From the NCBI GenBank assembly GCA_014898415.1, contig RCTD01000025.1:1-64000 (forward strand): a stretch of DNA of 64,000 bases, written 5' to 3'. Position 1 is the stretch's first letter. Each line of letters starts with the position of its first letter. The translations under genes were made by a program, and so were the position numbers. The stretch is from Stromatinia cepivora. Its lineage: Eukaryota > Ascomycota > Leotiomycetes > Helotiales > Sclerotiniaceae. Below, piece after piece: positions 59,531 through 64,000 of this stretch. The notes under the pieces are model-generated. The model saw nothing but the letters and a program-made list of their open reading frames with translations, had not been told where the DNA came from and searched no databases.

Positions 59531-60345
59531 AGTCAACCACCCTAGTTTCCGGCCACCCCTACTTTCCGGCCATCATTCACACCAAAAATCATCATTTTTT
59601 GCATTTTTAATTTTCTTATTTATGAATATAATTAAATGAAATTTTGATTAAAAGTTTATTATCTAAATTCAAATCAATTCTGTAAATTTCAGATTTTTCG
59701 CAATTTTTTTCGTCAAGATATTAAAGGTTGAATTTTCGAATTTTGATTTGTATATGATTTATATACAAATTAAAAAAACATCAAAATCTTGAATAACTTT
59801 TCAACAAAAATAATTAAAAATAAACTATTAATTTTTTGGAAATCTTTGAATCATATTTTATAAAATAAATCTAATTCCGAAAAATCTTTATTTATAAATA
59901 ATGTTTTATTACTAATTGAAAAATTATCTATATAAAATTTTGTATGAAATAAAATATAAATATCAATAAAAGATTATCTATAAATTATTATATATAATAA
60001 TTCGATTCATTTTATAAAATATGATTCAAAGATTTCCAAAAAATTAATAGTTTATTTTTAATTATTTTTGTTGAAAAGTTATTCAAGATTTTGATGTTTT
60101 TTTAATTTGTATATAAATCATATATAAATCAAAAATCAAAAATTCAATCTTTAATATTTCTATCAAAAAAAACTTAAAATTATAAAATTTCAAGAATGAT
60201 TCAATATTTATATAAAGAGTCTATATTCAAAATTTGAATCAATTATGTTTATTATTTAAAAAGTTATTTATAGGTAAAAATCGTGGTTTTTGGTGTAAAA
60301 TGGTGGCCGGAAAGTAGGGGTGGCCGGAAACTAGGGTGGTTGACT
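59531..60345. mobile_element. Fot1/pogo-type foldback (MITE) element, 815 bp
   Basis: The ends are perfect 42-bp inverted repeats starting AGTCAACCACCCTAGTTTCC. Each contains TTTCCGGCCA twice. The element is flanked by TA on both sides (59529-59530 and 60346-60347), the duplication of Tc1/mariner-class transposons, and the AGTCAA start is shared with Fot1-type elements. It has no coding capacity. The outer arms (59575-59750) have diverged from their partners, but the inner arms (59753-59866 and 60009-60122) are a perfect 114-bp inverted repeat around a 142-bp spacer. Confidence 0.9.
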
Positions 60346-60347
60346 TA

Positions 60348-62663
60348 ATTTATATAGATATGAGGGTATGTTGTGAGATGAGGTGGGATGGTTATATAAT
60401 GTATGATATTTATTTATATAATAATAATTCGATATTTTTATGTTATACAATTATATTGATATCTTAATTATAGATGATAATTAGATAATGAATACGTTTC
60501 TCTATAATCAAAATAAATATTCTTGCTGGCCTTGAAAAAACTACTACTGCAATTAATCTAGAGGAGAATTTAAAATACGCACCGGAACACAGGGCCAGCG
60601 AGGAGCGCAGAACTGATCAGAAAAATACTCATCGATGAAGAGGAAGTTGCGCGGCTATCCTATCTTTAGTCAACATCGTACAGTCAATTTCTCGAGGTAA
60701 TAGAACAGGTTCAAATAGCTGTTGAAATAGCATGTCAAAGTTTAGATCGTTTTCATGTACTTTTAGGATGGTTTCTATGGCTATGGGTGTTCAGATGGAT
60801 AGATTGGATTTGGTAAGTATAGATAAGTCGAAACTTTAAACTGCGTGTCGATTTTGACGGGGAGAAAATTTTTGGGGGTGGGGGGGGGAGTTTACTTCAA
60901 TTTACAAGATACGATATATAGTAGGAGCAAGAAATATCTACCAAGTCGCGGGGGGGGAGCAGAAAACCCGGTTAAGAAGGGCGCCGGAGATATCGAAGAT
61001 CGCCTGATATATAGGAAGTATTAGCTTTCTAGATGTTCTTAAGTAGGATATTTTGGTTCTGGATGTTTCTTTAGATGTACAGGTTGGGGGGTTGTTAAAT
61101 GATGTATTATAATTACTAAGACGTCGGGCCCGAAAGTAGAAACACATCTTCTTTGATACAGTTCTTATTCCAAAGCTGGCAGAAGGTACCGAAAACTTGA
61201 CGGCGAGCCTCAAGAAGAAAAATACGACGCATGTGTTGCTTGAAATCCACAGGAAGGGAAATTTGGTAGAATCGGACGGAGCACCCAACAGACTAAGCAA
61301 TACTAGTCATACACTTCAATGGCACCCTGGCGTCAAACCGAAATACTAGTCCCGCAAAGAATTTCTGATCCTTCGATCATCAGTTATAGGAGACGAGGAT
61401 GATGGCTTGTTAAAATCTTCAGAAACAAATCGCGCATGATCAGTTTTTTGCACATATAATTGAGGAGATGAAGCAGGAAATGATCCGGGGGGGGTTCGGC
61501 GACACATATATTGCAGATGAAGGAATGTTTGGACCGCTGCTTCATGGGCAACAGAAAAGCTGCAAACAAGTAGGACTCGGCAAGGTATGTAGGAAATCCA
61601 GTATAAAGAGAGTCTTCGGGTTAATGTTGATTAAATAAAATAGAGGAGGAGGTCCTTCAAAGCCATCCTCTATAACAGCACTTATTGAGAAGGAAAGAAG
61701 GACGAGAGACAGTGCTGCTGCTGCCACTGCGCGGGCTGAGATTTGTGATTGAACTTCTAATGTTCTACTTTCACCAGCTTCTCCTTTCCTACACTAGAGG
61801 TAAGGAAAGAAGTAATGAAAACATCTACCAATATGTCGAGCCAAACAACCGTTGTCATTGGAAGTCCGCGTTGGAAAAGAGCATCCTCACAGCCCATCAG
61901 TTGTAAGTGTTGTCAAGCTATAGCTTTTACTATTACCCTTTAGAGAAGCTCGAAATTAGGAAAGGCCTAACCCTAAGGAACTTCAAGATACTTCCTATGC
62001 GAACTTTCGAGTTCTTCCTGGAAGGACCTCAAATTTATATGGGAAGAACATCATGCACACATTTTTATTAGGCAGGTGTCAAAATACCAGACTCTCAACA
62101 TTCGAACAGCAGTGTGCACAGGAAGTATTTCTAGCTCCCTCAGGGTAAATGAGTGTGACTTTCCCAAATGTCAAAATAACGCCGTTACTTGAATGGGAAA
62201 CACAAAAGCCAAAAGTCATCTGTGGATACAAGAACGGAAGGAAGGAACAATAGCGATAACTGTTGGAGTTGGCATTGCTTCATCGTCATATACCTCTCGC
62301 ATTAGCTGGGGACGAGGTGTTTGTTAAGGCATATTATGAGATAAATAGCTTCAATCTAGAGCAATTAAACAATAAATGAATTATCTCAAAATTATTGCTC
62401 AGGTTCAATAAGAATGATGGAAATCTCCCTCTCGGCACCAAAGGTAACCTGTGCAGCCTAAGCCCGCTTTTGATTGCCCCATGAGGTGATAATTCCGCTG
62501 GTGGCTTGCAAAAATAATGCAAGCTCATGAAGAAGAGTTTGACTAAATTGTTGATGAACACCGTTATGACTCTCAGCTCACTTATGGTGGTCTTCGGGAT
62601 TCTAAGGCTCTTTGCTTGTACAAATATCCATTAGCTAGAGTTCCATGGCCTTTAATGGATTAG
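60348..62663. other. Gene-poor, possibly decayed DNA
   Basis: About 2.3 kb that I cannot assign. It has long G runs near 60880-60960 and 61480, and patches of higher GC with short frames interrupted by stops on both strands. It may be old transposon or gene remains, including the lost 5' half of the dioxygenase pseudogene that follows, but no domain is recognisable. Confidence 0.35.
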
Positions 62664-63247
62664 ATTGGATTCACTGATCTCCACACTAATGAAGCGACTT
62701 GGCTCCGTGGAATTTAGGCTACAAATAGAGAAGTAAATGTCGAGATGAAGACGATTTTCCCTGGTTTCTTTATTGAAAGAGCTATCCACATCCATACCCA
62801 AGGCAAATATTCCAATTTTACACACAAATCATATCTCACAAGAGATCATTTTTTAACACAGAATATATAGTTTTTGCCAAATATGTTCTACCCTCAAATG
62901 ACTGGAAACACAAACTCAATTGTCCAATTTTAATTTAATTAATTTAACAGGATCATCTTAAAGCCGATCATGGTCTAAGAGCCATACGTGAGTCAAACTC
63001 AAGTCAACCGTACTACGAACGATGTGGACATGATTTACTCATAAGGCATTGTGAACGGATACAACCCTGTGGTAGACGTTGTTGCTGTGACGGAGAGTAT
63101 ATCACCAAGAGCATGATTGGCTATATCATCATTGGTATTGATACCGAGCCCCAGACTAACCGGTTAAGTTTACCCCAGAGGGAAAAAGCTTCGATGGATG
63201 AAATGAAATACGTTGTGAGAGGAGTGAGATGGTATAGAAATTATTAA
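62664..63247 (+). pseudogene. Remnant of an intradiol ring-cleavage dioxygenase gene
   Basis: Translating through stops gives FTDLHTNEATWLRGI, then after TAG, NREVNVEMKTIFPGFFIERA and IHIHTQ, matching the iron-binding core of extracellular intradiol dioxygenases ('TWLRG...MKT.FPGFY..RAIH.HVQ'). Further on, EPYVSQTQVNRTTNDVDMIY, a TAA, then GIVNGYNPVVDVVAVTE matches the family's C-terminal third. A frame change near 63100 leads to ITKSMIGYIIIGIDTEP and an open tail to TAA at 63245. At least three stops and one frameshift disable it. Intact relatives cleave catechol-like aromatics. The 5' half is not recognisable. Confidence 0.75.
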
Positions 63248-63671
63248 GGAGTGAAAAATGTAACTGTTTCAAATGATAGGTATTAACCTCATCTTTGCAT
63301 TATATAACACATTTATCTCATTCAGAGATTGTGAAGAACCGCATTTGTATCTTCTCCAGCTTCCGAAGTCCAAATCTTACATACTCTCATAAAGGCAGGG
63401 TTTTACCGATATACCCCCAGAAAAATGATATGATGATTCATTGCTCCTTATTCAAGAATGGGCAAGTTCAGTACATGAATGGATGGCTCATATGTACTGC
63501 GTTGAACAACTCTAACCTGATTCTACTTTGAAATTAATCTTCTATAGCAGTAGGTTTTCAAGACCAATATACATATTCATCCATGCTATTGATTAAACCC
63601 CGTCTCAGGATTTGAACACTTTCCATTCTTGTCACCGAGTAGCACGAGTAGCACGCAACAAAGATTTTTGA
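63248..63671. other. Spacer
   Basis: About 420 bp; the only open frame (63295-63531) has no coding character. Confidence 0.4.
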
Positions 63672-63872
63672 GTGGTTTGGAAGCCCCCTCAGTTCGGTGA
63701 AACAAAGCTACTCTTCAACCTCGAAGAGATGAAGACAACTTACGGAGAACAATTGAAGACTTCTTTTAATGCTTTGATGATGGCACTATATCTAGCAAAA
63801 AGTATCAATCAAAAGGTAGAGGTCAAAGAATTAACCTTAAATGAGGACAATTACCTCCAGATCCGTATCTAG
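63672..63872 (+). CDS. Possible last exon or fragment of an uncharacterised gene
   Basis: The frame contains 66 codons with plausible protein character, including EEMKTTYGEQLKTSFNALMM and YLAKSINQKVEVKELTL, ending IRI then TAG. It opens with GTG, not ATG, so if it is real the start lies in an upstream exon or internally at Met20 (about 63729). The pattern of an Ala/Leu helix followed by a short beta strand and a terminal 'IRI' recalls some small fungal proteins, but I cannot name a family. It may equally be a chance frame or another relic in this decayed region. Confidence 0.3.
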   Translation: MVWKPPQFGETKLLFNLEEMKTTYGEQLKTSFNALMMALYLAKSINQKVEVKELTLNEDNYLQIRI

Positions 63873-64000
63873 GTCAACCCCCTCTCAATTAACCTTCACA
63901 ACATGCTAAAAATCATCAATGAAACCACCTCCATCTTTCTTTACAATTGATAGTAAGTCCCTTTTACTTCTTCCTAATAGCAATTCCTATCAAAGCTTAA

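Noticed and set aside
60938..61300. 120-codon minus-strand frame in the decayed region
   Set aside because: No recognisable domain, and composition is unlike real genes in the window; could be a relic but is not supportable.

Overview
The window is nuclear DNA of a filamentous ascomycete. The genes carry short introns (about 46-110 bp, with GTA(A/T)GT-like donors and CTAAC-type branch points), sit on both strands without operons, and are separated by AT-rich spacers. Marker genes (AP-3 mu, Rrp4, Alg13, mS35, Spt6, a Ste7-type MAPKK, an Osh3-like protein) fit Pezizomycotina. A bicupin oxalate decarboxylase, the intron style and the RIP-like decay of repeats suggest a leotiomycete such as Botrytis or Sclerotinia. 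The species is inference. All exon structures were read by eye from splice motifs and reading-frame continuity.

Layout. 1-7 kb: a partial gene leaving the left edge, then a ubiquitin-like/proline-rich protein and a coiled-coil protein of unknown function. 7-18.8 kb: AP-3 mu (-), a DMAC1-like mitochondrial protein (+), a six-pass membrane protein (-), exosome Rrp4 (+), a zinc alcohol dehydrogenase (+) and a disordered protein (-). 19.4-22.6 kb: a decayed hAT transposon with intact ends and an 8-bp target duplication. 22.6-26 kb: gene-poor, with one possible broken small gene. 26-37.3 kb: fatty aldehyde dehydrogenase (-), mS35 (-) divergent from ALG13 (+), a small foldback element, a secreted oxalate decarboxylase (+), a HAD phosphatase with an 18-nt exon (-) and a small membrane protein (-). 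39.4-58.3 kb: Ste7-like MAPKK (-) divergent from SPT6 (+), an AT-rich inverted-repeat element, the Osh3-like lipid-transfer protein (+), an IFRD-family protein (-) divergent from a tail-anchored FHA protein with a GC-AG intron (+). 59.5-64 kb: a Fot1/pogo-type foldback element with a perfect 114-bp internal inverted repeat, then decayed DNA holding the remains of an intradiol dioxygenase gene.

The genes are mostly unlinked housekeeping functions (membrane trafficking, RNA decay, glycosylation, mitochondrial translation, transcription elongation, MAPK signalling). I see no biosynthetic cluster, CRISPR, rRNA or tRNA. No clearly undescribed multi-gene system is visible. The most unusual items are the repeat elements, the duplicated C-terminal motif of the coiled-coil protein, the non-canonical splice structures and the decayed dioxygenase.
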